Shown piece after piece: positions 1-7,753 of a stretch of 55,875 nucleotides of DNA (positions are counted from its first letter, which is position 1; each line of letters begins with the position of its first letter). The notes beneath the pieces were generated by a model, which saw nothing but the letters and a program-made list of their open reading frames with translations, was not told the origin of the DNA and made no database searches. The DNA is from a bacterium (GTDB lineage: Bacteria; UBP6; UBA1177): NCBI GenBank assembly GCA_017405875.1, contig JAFQZM010000021.1, forward strand, positions 1 to 55,875, written 5' to 3'. The position numbers and the translations under genes are program-made.

Positions 1-25
1 CTAAATTTGAAGACAAAATGATTCC

Positions 26-60
26 GCAACGCAAGGCAACGCAACGCAACGCAACGCAAC
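26..60. repeat. Short tandem repeat of GCAAC
   Basis: The pentamer GCAAC is reiterated seven times here, with one imperfect junction near 35. It lies at the very left edge of the window, upstream of the first lipoprotein gene. The 9-mer CCGCAACGC at its start also occurs in the last codons of the DUF1566 gene ending at 1677, so it may derive from the end of a related gene further left; that is only a guess. Confidence 0.8.
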
Positions 61-84
61 TAATTAGAAATCGTATGGCCGTTT

Positions 85-112
85 TTGAAAAGTCAAGTAT
101 TTTCTTTAATAT
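85..112 (+). promoter_or_regulatory. Promoter for the DUF1566 lipoprotein gene
   Basis: A TTGAAA box at 85-90 and a TAATAT box at 107-112 are separated by 16 bp. The AT-rich leader then runs to a GAGG Shine-Dalgarno site just before the ATG at 148. Recognised by eye against the sigma-70 consensus. Confidence 0.5.
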
Positions 113-147
113 TTTTCACATTTTATTAATTTCCACGAGGTAAAACC

Positions 148-1677
148 ATGAAAAAAACCTGTTTGATTTTTGCGATCTTTTTGCTTTTCACTTTTGTAAG
201 TTGCGGCAACTCAAAAAGCGATAACAAAAATGATGAACCCGATACGGGAGAAGCAGTTACTGACGGAGATACATATTCAACAGATACTGAACCCGCAGAC
301 ACAATGCCGGACGATATTTCAGATACGGATGAACTCGGTGAACTCACCTGCAGAAAAGATGAAGATCAGGAGTATTCTTACCTGTCTTTTCCTAATAATG
401 ATTTTACAAGATATGAAATATGCAAAGCCGGATGTGACCAGTCAACCGGGAAATGCAAATCATGGAAAGATCCGTACACTGGAATAGTCTGGTCTCATTT
501 AAAATTAGGAAAATATAATCCGCATTGGGATGAAGCAGTTTCTTACTGCGACAACCTTTCTTTAGACGGATATGATGACTGGAGCCTGCCAACCGTTAAC
601 GACTTGAGAACTCTTATAATAAACTGTCCCGGAACGGAAACAGGGGGAGAATGCAAAATCGGCGAAGGAGACGGCTTGTCCTGTAACAGTAGCGACTGGA
701 CATCGGCGTGTGGTGGCTGCGGTGCAGATAACGGAACCGGAATATACAATAAATTCGGTAGGATAACAACTGGAGATCCTGTATTTTGGTCTTCCTCTAT
801 CGTATCAGGTTCTGGGACCATGGCCTGGGTGGTTAATTTAAGTTCGGCGAAAATATATAATGAGAGGACTAATTGGCATTCTTTCGTCCGCTGTGTCAGG
901 TATTCGATGAACGAAGCAGAAAAATGTGAAGCTGCAGGCGGAAGTTGGAATGAAACAGAAAATACCTGCACAAAGACGACAAACTGTACCGATTTGCCGG
1001 AGAATGCTGAATGGAACGGCGATGATTCCTACACTCAGACTTTTACCGGCGGCATTTGGAATGGAGAAATTTCAACAGAATTCAACGAAGAAGCCGGGAT
1101 ATGCCATTTCAAATGTAAAGAAAATTATTTTTTCAATTCAAATAAATGTTTAAACCCGTGTGATTCGAATCCGTGTAATTCACTTGAAGCTATTACAGAC
1201 AGGACTTGTGTTGCCTACGATTACAAACAATATTCCTGCGGCGGTAAAGATCCGTCAAGCGGTCTCACATGGTCGGCAAAAGCACAACAAGCTATGAATT
1301 GGGATAATGCCGGAACATACTGCGGCAATTTGAGTGAAGACGGACATACCGACTGGAGACTGCCGACAATCAACGAGCTGAGGACGCTTATCCAGAATTG
1401 CAGCAAAAATGAAATGCCGAACGGTTCTTGTGCTGTTAATGATCCGGATTGTCTGGCACTCAGTTGCTGGACATCGGAAACATGCGGTTCTTGTCTTGAT
1501 AGCAACAATAAGGGGCCGTACAGCAAATTCGGTGATACCGATCAGTCCTGGTGGTCTTCCTCTAACAACACTGATGATACAAACTACGCATGGATCGTGG
1601 ATTTCTATAGAGGAAGCGTACATAGACACAAGAAGACTTACGACTCATTTGCCCGCTGTGTCCGCAACGCCGATTAG
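148..1677 (+). CDS. DUF1566-domain lipoprotein with two lectin-like domains
   Basis: This is a 509-residue exported lipoprotein. The N-terminus is a Sec signal ending in a lipobox (FVSC, Cys at about 19), followed by an acidic Asp/Glu/Thr-rich linker to about residue 65. Two DUF1566 domains follow, at roughly 110-250 and 370-507. Each has the hallmarks W(D/N)(E/N)A..YC.NL, (G/H)..DW.LP..N(E/D)LRTLI, a WSSS motif and a closing RCVR. A Cys-rich spacer separates them. DUF1566 is believed to adopt a C-type-lectin-like fold, which suits ligand binding at the cell surface, but no ligand can be inferred. The start is fixed by a GAGG site at 137. The last codons and the 20 nt after the stop recur at 2713 and, on the other strand, at 22166-22209. 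Confidence 0.88.
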   Translation: MKKTCLIFAIFLLFTFVSCGNSKSDNKNDEPDTGEAVTDGDTYSTDTEPADTMPDDISDTDELGELTCRKDEDQEYSYLSFPNNDFTRYEICKAGCDQSTGKCKSWKDPYTGIVWSHLKLGKYNPHWDEAVSYCDNLSLDGYDDWSLPTVNDLRTLIINCPGTETGGECKIGEGDGLSCNSSDWTSACGGCGADNGTGIYNKFGRITTGDPVFWSSSIVSGSGTMAWVVNLSSAKIYNERTNWHSFVRCVRYSMNEAEKCEAAGGSWNETENTCTKTTNCTDLPENAEWNGDDSYTQTFTGGIWNGEISTEFNEEAGICHFKCKENYFFNSNKCLNPCDSNPCNSLEAITDRTCVAYDYKQYSCGGKDPSSGLTWSAKAQQAMNWDNAGTYCGNLSEDGHTDWRLPTINELRTLIQNCSKNEMPNGSCAVNDPDCLALSCWTSETCGSCLDSNNKGPYSKFGDTDQSWWSSSNNTDDTNYAWIVDFYRGSVHRHKKTYDSFARCVRNAD

Positions 1678-1700
1678 CGCACGGTTTCACAAAACAAGGG
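1657..1700 (+). repeat. DUF1566 3'-tail repeat, copy A
   Basis: These 44 nt cover the codons for CVRNAD, the stop codon and the following noncoding CGCACGGTTTCACAAAACAA. Copy B at 2713-2756 matches at 42 of 44 positions. Copy C (minus strand, 22166-22209) keeps the 20 noncoding bases exactly while its coding part carries several silent changes. The noncoding part contains a small GTTT-CACA-AAAC inverted repeat. Confidence 0.9.
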
Positions 1701-1717
1701 GTTTCAATAGATTTCTC

Positions 1718-2566
1718 TTATTTATTTTCTATCAACAGCAGATCCTTCTTCAAATCAAGAGAAAGTATCGTTCCCAACTGCCTTTTCGCAGTATCGCGGA
1801 GTTTCAAAAGCCGCTCTTTTTGAGAGATTTTCTGCTCAATCAGAATAGCGTTATAACTTTCAAGATTTGCAAGAACCAAAAGATGCGGAATATCCGCATA
1901 ATCCCTGATGTTTCCGCTTTTGCCGGGATTATCGTTGCGCCATTCTTTCGCCGTTTTTCCGAAAAGAGCGACATTCAGCAGGTCTGCTTCATCGGCATAA
2001 ACAAAGTTCTGTTGTTCAATAGTGAGATCAGGCAAAAGCAGATTCTCTTTGACAGCATCGGTATGAATCTTGTAATTCAGCTTCGAAATTTCCCGATTCA
2101 GATTCCAGTTGAGTGAAAGACGGCTGTTTTCATCGGATTTGAGACGGCGGTAGTCCTTCATTATATAAAGCTGAAACTCCGGTGAAATCCAAGTGGCGAA
2201 TGACATTGCAATATCGCTGTGGGCGAAAGTCCCGCCGCCGTAACGACCCGACTTCGATACGATACCTTTTGCATTCATTTGCTCAATCCATTTTGTCGGA
2301 GTCATCACAAAACGGTTCAAGCCGGCTTCGTTTTTAACCGCCTCGAATTGCACACGGTTAAAATCAGGATTGTGAAGAATTTCCCAAACAGCGAGAAATT
2401 CAATCGTATTTCTGTTACGCATCCAATTCTGGATAACAAAACGAGGATCATCTTCGTTTCGGTATTTTGCGATATCCGTTAAAGAAAGAAATTCATTTTC
2501 GAAATCCGTCGTATAAATACCGATTTCGATGCCCTGAGCATGAATTGTTTCTGTTACAGTTTTCAT
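1718..2566 (-). CDS. KilA-N domain protein
   Basis: This 282-residue protein has a KilA-N domain at about residues 30-145, recognisable from (R/N)RNTIEFLAVWE near the start of the domain, TPTKWIEQ in the middle, then SGRYGGGTFAHSDIA and FATWISPEFQLYI. KilA-N is a DNA-binding module found in phage antirepressors and in free-standing chromosomal proteins. The C-terminal half (about 150-282) is helical and charged, a form often seen in such free-standing members. A GGAGAG site precedes the ATG. It runs opposite to the lipoprotein gene on its left and lies exactly between two copies of the DUF1566 tail repeat, so it was probably gained, or trapped, by recombination. No phage genes are adjacent. 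The function is unknown; transcriptional control or a defence role are both possible. Confidence 0.8.
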   Translation of the reverse strand: MKTVTETIHAQGIEIGIYTTDFENEFLSLTDIAKYRNEDDPRFVIQNWMRNRNTIEFLAVWEILHNPDFNRVQFEAVKNEAGLNRFVMTPTKWIEQMNAKGIVSKSGRYGGGTFAHSDIAMSFATWISPEFQLYIMKDYRRLKSDENSRLSLNWNLNREISKLNYKIHTDAVKENLLLPDLTIEQQNFVYADEADLLNVALFGKTAKEWRNDNPGKSGNIRDYADIPHLLVLANLESYNAILIEQKISQKERLLKLRDTAKRQLGTILSLDLKKDLLLIENK

Positions 2567-2712
2567 GTTTTCTCTCCAAATTTAAAATCATCAGAACAAT
2601 TTTACAAACAACAAATAATATTTTAATATATTAAGTCAAGTTTTATTTTTTACAATTTATAAAATCTTCAAAAATAAACCTAAGAAATATCAAAGAATGG
2701 AATAAAAGCATT

Positions 2713-2733
2713 TGTGTCCGAAATGCCGATTAG
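2713..2733 (+). pseudogene. Orphan 3' end of a DUF1566 gene
   Basis: Seven codons read Cys-Val-Arg-Asn-Ala-Asp-stop, the exact ending of both DUF1566 lipoproteins in this window. Nothing upstream of them resembles the rest of such a gene: the preceding 140 bases are AT-rich and unrelated. This looks like the remnant of a deleted gene, or the tail carried along by recombination. Confidence 0.75.
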
Positions 2734-2756
2734 CGCACGGTTTCACAAAACAAGGG
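2713..2756 (+). repeat. DUF1566 3'-tail repeat, copy B
   Basis: This direct repeat of 1657-1700 differs at two positions, both in the coding part. The noncoding CGCACGGTTTCACAAAACAAGGG segment is identical. Together with copy A it brackets the KilA-N gene. Confidence 0.9.
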
Positions 2757-2788
2757 CTTAAGATTTTCAGCACACTCTCACAAAAAAA

Positions 2789-2815
2789 TTGCTAAATCCG
2801 TCCTTTCAGTATGAT
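2789..2815 (+). promoter_or_regulatory. Possible radA promoter
   Basis: TTGCTA at 2789-2794 and TATGAT at 2810-2815 lie 40 bp before the radA start. The 15-bp spacing is short, so this is tentative. Confidence 0.33.
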
Positions 2816-2854
2816 GTGCAACCGTAAAAAAGCTGATTTGAAACCGAGGTCAAA

Positions 2855-4246
2855 ATGGTAAAAAAACGCACTTCTTATGTCTGCTCGAACTGCTCCTACA
2901 CTACTCCGAAATGGATGGGGAGATGCCCCGAATGCGGAGAGTGGAATACTCTCGAAGAAAAGGATGAAACTGTCGTAACTGAGCAGAATCACAGGCTTTT
3001 CCAGTCTTCGCCCGATGCGGTATACACACACATTTCAGAGGTCGAAACTACCGACAGTGAAAGGGTGAAAACGGGTTACAAGGAGTTTGACAGGATCTTA
3101 GGCGGAGGCGTCGTCAAAGGGAGTTACAATTTAATCAGCGGACACCCGGGAATAGGAAAATCGACACTCATGCTTCAGATCGCGCTTGAACTTTCGAAAC
3201 AGTGCAAAGTGCTCTATCTTTCAGCTGAAGAGAGCATCACACAGGTCAAAATAAGGTTTGAAAGGCTCGCAGGAAAGCAGGGCTGCGGCAAACTTTTCCT
3301 TTCGAATGAAAGCAACCTCGACAAACTGCGGGCAAAACTCGAGGAAGAGGATTTCGACATCCTTTTCTGCGATTCGATACAGTCGGTCTACTCCCCTTCC
3401 GTCCTCGGGATTCCCGGCTCGGTGAGCCAGATAAAGGAGTGTGCCGTCAGACTTTTAGAGACTGCAAAAAGAAAAGATATCACGGTTTTTGTAGTCGGTC
3501 ACGTCACCAAAAACGGCGAGATCGCAGGCCCCATGCTGCTTGAGCACATGGTTGATTCGGTGCTCATTTTCGAAGGCGATTCGTCGCTCGGCTACCGGGT
3601 TCTGCGCTGCTCGAAAAACCGCTTCGGAGCAACGGATGAGATAGGAATTTTCACGATGACTTCAAACGGTCTGCACGAAGTCGAAAACCCGAGCCAGTTT
3701 TTCCTTTCTGACAATCTCGGAACTATTTCCGGTTCGGCAAGAGCGCTCGTTCTCGAAGGAACGCGCCCCTTTTTAGTCGAAGTCCAGTCGCTCGTCACAA
3801 GTTCCAACCTGCCTCAGCCGCGCCGTGTCGTAACAGGCATCGACAGCGGAAGACTTGCCATGATCTGCGCTATCTTGGAAAAAAGGTGCGACATCTATTT
3901 TTCGAATTTCGATATTTTCGTAAACATCGCAGGCGGACTAAAAATCAAGACTCCGAGCATCGACATGCCGCTTGCGGCCTCGCTCTTCTCGTCTGTTTTC
4001 AATCTTCCGCTGCCCGTCGACTGGGCTTTTGTGGGAGAGATCGGTCTCGGAGGCGAAGTGCGTGAAGTTCCTGGGCTCGACATCATGCTGAAAGAAGGAA
4101 CGAGGCTGGGTTTAAGCAGGATATTCGCTCCTGTTGAGCGCAGCAATAAAGGGAAAAAATATCCCGGCAAAACCGAAATAATCAGAGTCTCACACATCGA
4201 CGAGATCAGGGAACACACCGCTTCGACCAATATTTTCGACCGTTAA
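2855..4246 (+). CDS. radA: DNA repair protein RadA
   Basis: RadA is a RecA-like ATPase that drives branch migration during recombinational repair in the cytoplasm. The 463 residues show the full family layout. A C4 zinc finger lies at the N-terminus (CSNC then CPEC), followed by a Walker A motif GHPGIGKST at about 96-104. The RadA signature KNRFG is at about 253-257, and a C-terminal Lon-protease-like domain carries VFNLPLPVDWAFVGEIGLGGEVR. Length is normal for the family. A GAGG site precedes the ATG. It is transcribed alone, with a 67-nt gap before the next gene, where a separate promoter is visible. Confidence 0.97.
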   Translation: MVKKRTSYVCSNCSYTTPKWMGRCPECGEWNTLEEKDETVVTEQNHRLFQSSPDAVYTHISEVETTDSERVKTGYKEFDRILGGGVVKGSYNLISGHPGIGKSTLMLQIALELSKQCKVLYLSAEESITQVKIRFERLAGKQGCGKLFLSNESNLDKLRAKLEEEDFDILFCDSIQSVYSPSVLGIPGSVSQIKECAVRLLETAKRKDITVFVVGHVTKNGEIAGPMLLEHMVDSVLIFEGDSSLGYRVLRCSKNRFGATDEIGIFTMTSNGLHEVENPSQFFLSDNLGTISGSARALVLEGTRPFLVEVQSLVTSSNLPQPRRVVTGIDSGRLAMICAILEKRCDIYFSNFDIFVNIAGGLKIKTPSIDMPLAASLFSSVFNLPLPVDWAFVGEIGLGGEVREVPGLDIMLKEGTRLGLSRIFAPVERSNKGKKYPGKTEIIRVSHIDEIREHTASTNIFDR

Positions 4247-4256
4247 GTGCAAAAAC

Positions 4257-4286
4257 TTGACTTAAAGCACTTTTCCCGTGTTAATT
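4257..4286 (+). promoter_or_regulatory. Promoter for the U32 peptidase gene
   Basis: TTGACT at 4257-4262 is followed after 17-18 bp by GTTAAT/TTAATT at 4280-4286. The next bases, GCAGACTTTTG, fit the GC core plus T-tract seen after several other promoters here. The GAGG site of the gene follows at 4304. Confidence 0.5.
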
Positions 4287-4313
4287 CGCAGACTTTTGTG
4301 ATTGAGGTGTTTG

Positions 4314-5516
4314 ATGGCTGAACTTCTTGCCCCTGCAGGTAATCCAGAAAAGCTCGTCTGGGCAGATATTTACGGCGCGGATGCTATATATTTCGGTGTA
4401 GACAGGTTTTCACTCCGCTCTTTCGCGGGAAATTTCACTTTAGACGACGCCGCAAAAGCTCTTGAAAGACTCCATAAAAACGGCAAGAAAGGCTACATAA
4501 CCTTGAATATTTATCCTTATTCGGGCGAATACAAAGATCTGGTCGAAACTGCCGGAAACCTTGCCGACTGCAATGCCGACGCATTTATCGTGAGTGATTT
4601 CGGTGTTATCACGGCTCTCAAAAAAGCAGGGCTCAAAGTGCCGCTCCACATTTCGACTCAGGCAAACACCGTTTCGTGGCAGACTGTAAACGCATACTAC
4701 GACTACGGCGCAAAAAGAGTGAATCTGGCGCGCGAACTTTCGTTTGAAAAGATAAAAGAGATTGCAGAAAACAAGTATAAAGAAGCTGAGATCGAAGTTT
4801 TCATCCACGGCGCAGTGTGCTTCAGCATGTCGGGAAGATGCGCGATAAGCGACTGGCTTACCGGAAGAAAGGCGAACCGCGGCGAATGCACACACCCCTG
4901 CCGCTGGAAATACGCAGTTGTCGAAGAAAAACGCGACGGCGAATATATGCCGGTTGCTGAGGACGGACGCGGGTCATACATCTTCAACCCGAAGGAACTC
5001 GCCCTTTTCGACTACGTTCAGCCGCTCAAGGAACTCGGCGTGGACTCCTTCAAGATCGAAGGAAGAATGAAGTCCATCCACTACGTCGCATCGGTCGTTT
5101 CGCTTTACAGAAGGATCCTCGACGGCGAAAATATCCCGCATGAAGAGATAACGAGACTTCTCAACCGCATCAAAAACAGAGGATACTCCACAGGTTTCAT
5201 GAAAGGCGGCGTCACTCCCGACGACTACCAGTTAGGTGGCGACGGCTCCAATTCCGAAGCCGAATTTATCGCCAATATCACCGAAGAAAAGCTAGTCGGC
5301 AAATGTGTTGCCGAGATCAGGAATCACACCGAAGCGGGCGAAACCGTCGAAATTCTTGAACCGAACGGGCACACCAGAAGCTACAAACTTCCGGAGCTAC
5401 TCACCTTCACCGACGGCACTCAGGCACGCGAAGCCAACCACTCGAAATTCATCCTGCTCGAAGGCGATTTTGTGCCTTATTCCATTTTGAGGAGAATCGA
5501 TAATGGCGTGGCATAG
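4314..5516 (+). CDS. Peptidase U32 family protein (TrhP/YegQ-like)
   Basis: This 400-residue protein begins with MAELLAPAGN, typical of U32 family members, and carries the signature ending in GRCAISDWLTGR with the conserved Cys cluster CTHPCRW near residues 190-200. Characterised relatives (TrhP, RlhA) hydroxylate specific pyrimidines in tRNA or rRNA together with a prephenate-dependent pathway; others are annotated as collagenase-like proteases. RNA modification is the better guess, but the substrate is not determined. I chose the ATG at 4314 because a GAGG site (4304-4307) is correctly spaced; an upstream in-frame TTG at 4302 would lie on that site. Its 3' end overlaps the next gene by 14 nt. 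Confidence 0.88.
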   Translation: MAELLAPAGNPEKLVWADIYGADAIYFGVDRFSLRSFAGNFTLDDAAKALERLHKNGKKGYITLNIYPYSGEYKDLVETAGNLADCNADAFIVSDFGVITALKKAGLKVPLHISTQANTVSWQTVNAYYDYGAKRVNLARELSFEKIKEIAENKYKEAEIEVFIHGAVCFSMSGRCAISDWLTGRKANRGECTHPCRWKYAVVEEKRDGEYMPVAEDGRGSYIFNPKELALFDYVQPLKELGVDSFKIEGRMKSIHYVASVVSLYRRILDGENIPHEEITRLLNRIKNRGYSTGFMKGGVTPDDYQLGGDGSNSEAEFIANITEEKLVGKCVAEIRNHTEAGETVEILEPNGHTRSYKLPELLTFTDGTQAREANHSKFILLEGDFVPYSILRRIDNGVA

Positions 5517-5715
5517 GATCATAAAAATGAAGCCGAAAGAGAATTTTTTCTTTCATTTTACGATAGAAAGCTACGAAAATCTGGGGCTTATCTCGACTTT
5601 GGCGAAAGAAAACGGATATTTGATCCTTGACTGCTTTACGACTATGGAAAGCGCAAGTGAGTTCGACCGCGTGATAAACAATGTATTGAAGGAAATGAAG
5701 GCGCGCAATGAATAG
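5503..5715 (+). CDS. Small DUF4911-like protein
   Basis: This is a 70-residue soluble protein resembling DUF4911, a family of about 70 residues with an alternating strand-helix pattern (FHFTIESYENLGLISTLA ... ILDCFT). It overlaps the U32 gene by 14 nt and the following gene by 8 nt, so all three are probably translated together. AGGAG at 5490 is well placed for the ATG at 5503. No catalytic motif is visible. A partner role to the U32 enzyme is an inference from position only. The family assignment is from memory of the pattern and is moderately sure. Confidence 0.65.
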   Translation: MAWHRIIKMKPKENFFFHFTIESYENLGLISTLAKENGYLILDCFTTMESASEFDRVINNVLKEMKARNE

Positions 5716-6283
5716 AAAGTTTTTCGTTTTCATCGTTGTTTTTCTTCTTTTCGCGAACCTTCACGCAGTTCTCAACGACAGAATTTCGGGAAATAAAGTG
5801 CCCTCGCTTTCGCTTATGGTTTCGCTTGAAGAGTCGAATTTTCTCTACAACGCGCCGCTGATTCAGTATCTCAACCTCGATTTCGGTCTCATGGTAAACC
5901 GTTTTCAGGATCCGGGACTTAAATTCGGAATAGACTGGCAGTGGATCGACAGCGAATATGTTGCCGGAACTCTTAAAATAGACGGAATATTCCTCACGAA
6001 CCGTAAATTCAACAGAATATTTTTGGGCGGCGAAGCGGGCGCGACAATATCGGCCGGAGTAAAACTTTCCGGATTCAAAGGTGAATTTTTAACTATCGTG
6101 ACTGCCGATCCGACCGAGACTTCAGATCCCAGAGTAGCGCTTGAACTCAGGCTCGGCGCATATGTCTCTCCGCATGAATCGGTTAACATCTACCTCGCTC
6201 CGGCAGCCGGAAAATATTTTGTTGAAAGGAAAAGTTTTTACTTCAACTTAGTTCTTTCGACTGAAGTTTTCCTCTGGAAATAA
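5708..6283 (+). CDS. Exported barrel-like hypothetical protein
   Basis: The 191-residue product opens with a clear Sec signal peptide (MNRKFFVFIVVFLLFANLHA, cleavage after about 20) and then consists of alternating hydrophobic/polar segments ending in aromatic residues. The last residues (VFLWK) are strand-like with an aromatic near the end. That suggests a small outer-membrane or periplasmic beta-barrel. No known family was recognised. It overlaps the preceding small gene by 8 nt and is followed by the sigma-factor gene after 64 nt. Confidence 0.7.
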   Translation: MNRKFFVFIVVFLLFANLHAVLNDRISGNKVPSLSLMVSLEESNFLYNAPLIQYLNLDFGLMVNRFQDPGLKFGIDWQWIDSEYVAGTLKIDGIFLTNRKFNRIFLGGEAGATISAGVKLSGFKGEFLTIVTADPTETSDPRVALELRLGAYVSPHESVNIYLAPAAGKYFVERKSFYFNLVLSTEVFLWK

Positions 6284-6347
6284 TTTTTTTCGGAATATTT
6301 TTCATTTTTCCGCTGTTTCTTTCGCGTTGTTCATTTCGGGACTGATT

Positions 6348-6899
6348 ATGGAAGAATTACTGAAAGCCAACCTCGACAAAATTTTCAACTACGCGCTTTT
6401 CATCACGGGAAACCGCGACAAGGCGCTCGACCTCATGCAGGATACGATCGTCACGGTGTTATCGAAAAAGCATCTTTACAGAGAGGAGGAGCATTTCAGA
6501 TCGTGGATTTTCAGGATTTTGAAGAACAACTACATCAACAAGGTCAAGCACGACGCGGTAACAGGAGAAATATCGTATTCGGATCTTGCGAAAGATGATG
6601 ACGATCCGGGAATCATCGACTTTCCAGACACCCGCATTTCTCCTGAAGAACTGAGCGATCCGATACTAAAAGAGAGGATCCGTGAAGTTTTTGAAAAAAT
6701 GCCTCCCGAATACCGCGAAGTCATCGTCATGATCCACATCGACGGCTTATCCTACGAAGAGACTGCACAGACTCTCGCGATCCCCGTCGGAACGGTTATG
6801 AGCAGGCTTCACCGCGGCAGGAATTTCCTCAAAAAAGTGCTTGGAAAAGAGGCGGAAGAATTGAATATCGTTACGAAAAAGGAAAGGAAAGATGCTTAA
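6348..6899 (+). CDS. ECF RNA polymerase sigma factor
   Basis: This is a 183-residue sigma-70 family factor of the extracytoplasmic-function type. Region 2 is at about residues 10-75 (ALFITGNRDKALDLMQDT ... FRSWIFRILKNNY). Region 4 is at about 105-165 (MPPEYREVIVMIHIDGLSYEETA, then GTVMSRLHRGR). It lacks regions 1 and 3, as expected for ECF. The ATG at 6348 is preceded by a weak CGGGA site; an upstream TTG at 6327 is less likely. It overlaps the anti-sigma gene by 8 nt, the usual arrangement, so the pair is co-translated. Autoregulation is common in the family, but its target promoters cannot be told from this sequence. Confidence 0.94.
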   Translation: MEELLKANLDKIFNYALFITGNRDKALDLMQDTIVTVLSKKHLYREEEHFRSWIFRILKNNYINKVKHDAVTGEISYSDLAKDDDDPGIIDFPDTRISPEELSDPILKERIREVFEKMPPEYREVIVMIHIDGLSYEETAQTLAIPVGTVMSRLHRGRNFLKKVLGKEAEELNIVTKKERKDA

Positions 6900-7698
6900 G
6901 GGAAAGTGTGATTTCAACGAACTTTTTATCGAACAGTTCGCCGACAGAGAACTTGATTACCTCGAAAGCGCGGAGGTCGCGGCACATTTGAAAGAATGTC
7001 ACGAATGCCGCAGAAAATACGAGGCGATCATCGAAACGAAAAAGATCACTTCGGCATTTGCCGAAAACGAAAAACTTTCGATCATCGAAAAAGAAGGTCT
7101 TTTGAGACTGATAGATCAGAAATCGGAGCAGAAACCGGCACTTATCGAATCAATAAAAAGTCTTTTTCAAAACCGTGCAGCAACTCTCGCCTTCTCTTTT
7201 TTCTCATTCACATGCCTCGTCTTCGCATTCATCTTCGCAATCAACGGAATAGAGAAAAATAACAACATCATAATCGACGAGATAATGACGGCACACACTC
7301 AGGCACTTCCAGACGAATTCGGAAACAGCCAGGCGGCGCAGAATGAACTGAAGGAAAAATTCAAAACTGTGACATTCTCGGAATTTACGAAAAGACCGAA
7401 AATAAGCGGCAGATTCACTTCGATCGCAGCCACTCCGACAGCAAAAATAACCCTTGATTCGAAAGAGGACAATATCCGCGGAACTCTCTTCCTCTCAAAG
7501 CGTAACGAGCAGCTCGAAAAACTTTTTTCTGAAAGCGACTGCCTTATCAAAAAAGACGACATCTGCAAGGCTCGCCACCGCAATGACGGCGGAAAAGAGA
7601 TGATCTACTGGCAGAATTCGGGAAACAACTATCTCATGGTTTCCGACGAGAGCAACGCCGCCGCAAAAATGGTGAAACTCATAAACACCAGTTTTTAA
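6892..7698 (+). CDS. Anti-sigma factor with zinc finger
   Basis: The 268-residue product is a membrane-anchored anti-sigma factor. An N-terminal ZAS zinc finger has the HLKECHECRRKY motif (H-x3-C-x2-C) at about 32-43, which normally holds the cognate ECF sigma factor. One transmembrane segment lies at about 97-120 (TLAFSFFSFTCLVFAFIFAI). A periplasmic domain of about 145 residues follows and probably senses the signal; it matches no family I recognise. The ATG overlaps the sigma gene stop by 8 nt. Confidence 0.9.
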   Translation: MLKGKCDFNELFIEQFADRELDYLESAEVAAHLKECHECRRKYEAIIETKKITSAFAENEKLSIIEKEGLLRLIDQKSEQKPALIESIKSLFQNRAATLAFSFFSFTCLVFAFIFAINGIEKNNNIIIDEIMTAHTQALPDEFGNSQAAQNELKEKFKTVTFSEFTKRPKISGRFTSIAATPTAKITLDSKEDNIRGTLFLSKRNEQLEKLFSESDCLIKKDDICKARHRNDGGKEMIYWQNSGNNYLMVSDESNAAAKMVKLINTSF

Positions 7699-7727
7699 TT
7701 GCAAAAACACTTCACCTGCCCTATAAA
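7699..7727 (+). promoter_or_regulatory. Promoter for the O-methyltransferase gene
   Basis: TTGCAA at 7699-7704 and TATAAA at 7722-7727 are 17 bp apart. They are followed by GGCGGTTTG and a GGAGG ribosome site at 7742, so the leader is very short. Confidence 0.6.
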
Positions 7728-7753
7728 ACGGCGGTTTGTTTGGAGGATTTGCC

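Noticed and set aside
1657-1700. Tail repeat as an integron attC site
   Set aside because: No R'/R'' core sites (GTTRRRY and RYYYAAC) in the right places, no long imperfect palindrome, and no integrase in the window.
2640-2756. Copy B of the DUF1566 tail as the template repeat of a diversity-generating retroelement
   Set aside because: The similarity to the lipoprotein genes stops at the CVRNAD codons. The bases upstream do not resemble the variable region, and no reverse transcriptase is present.
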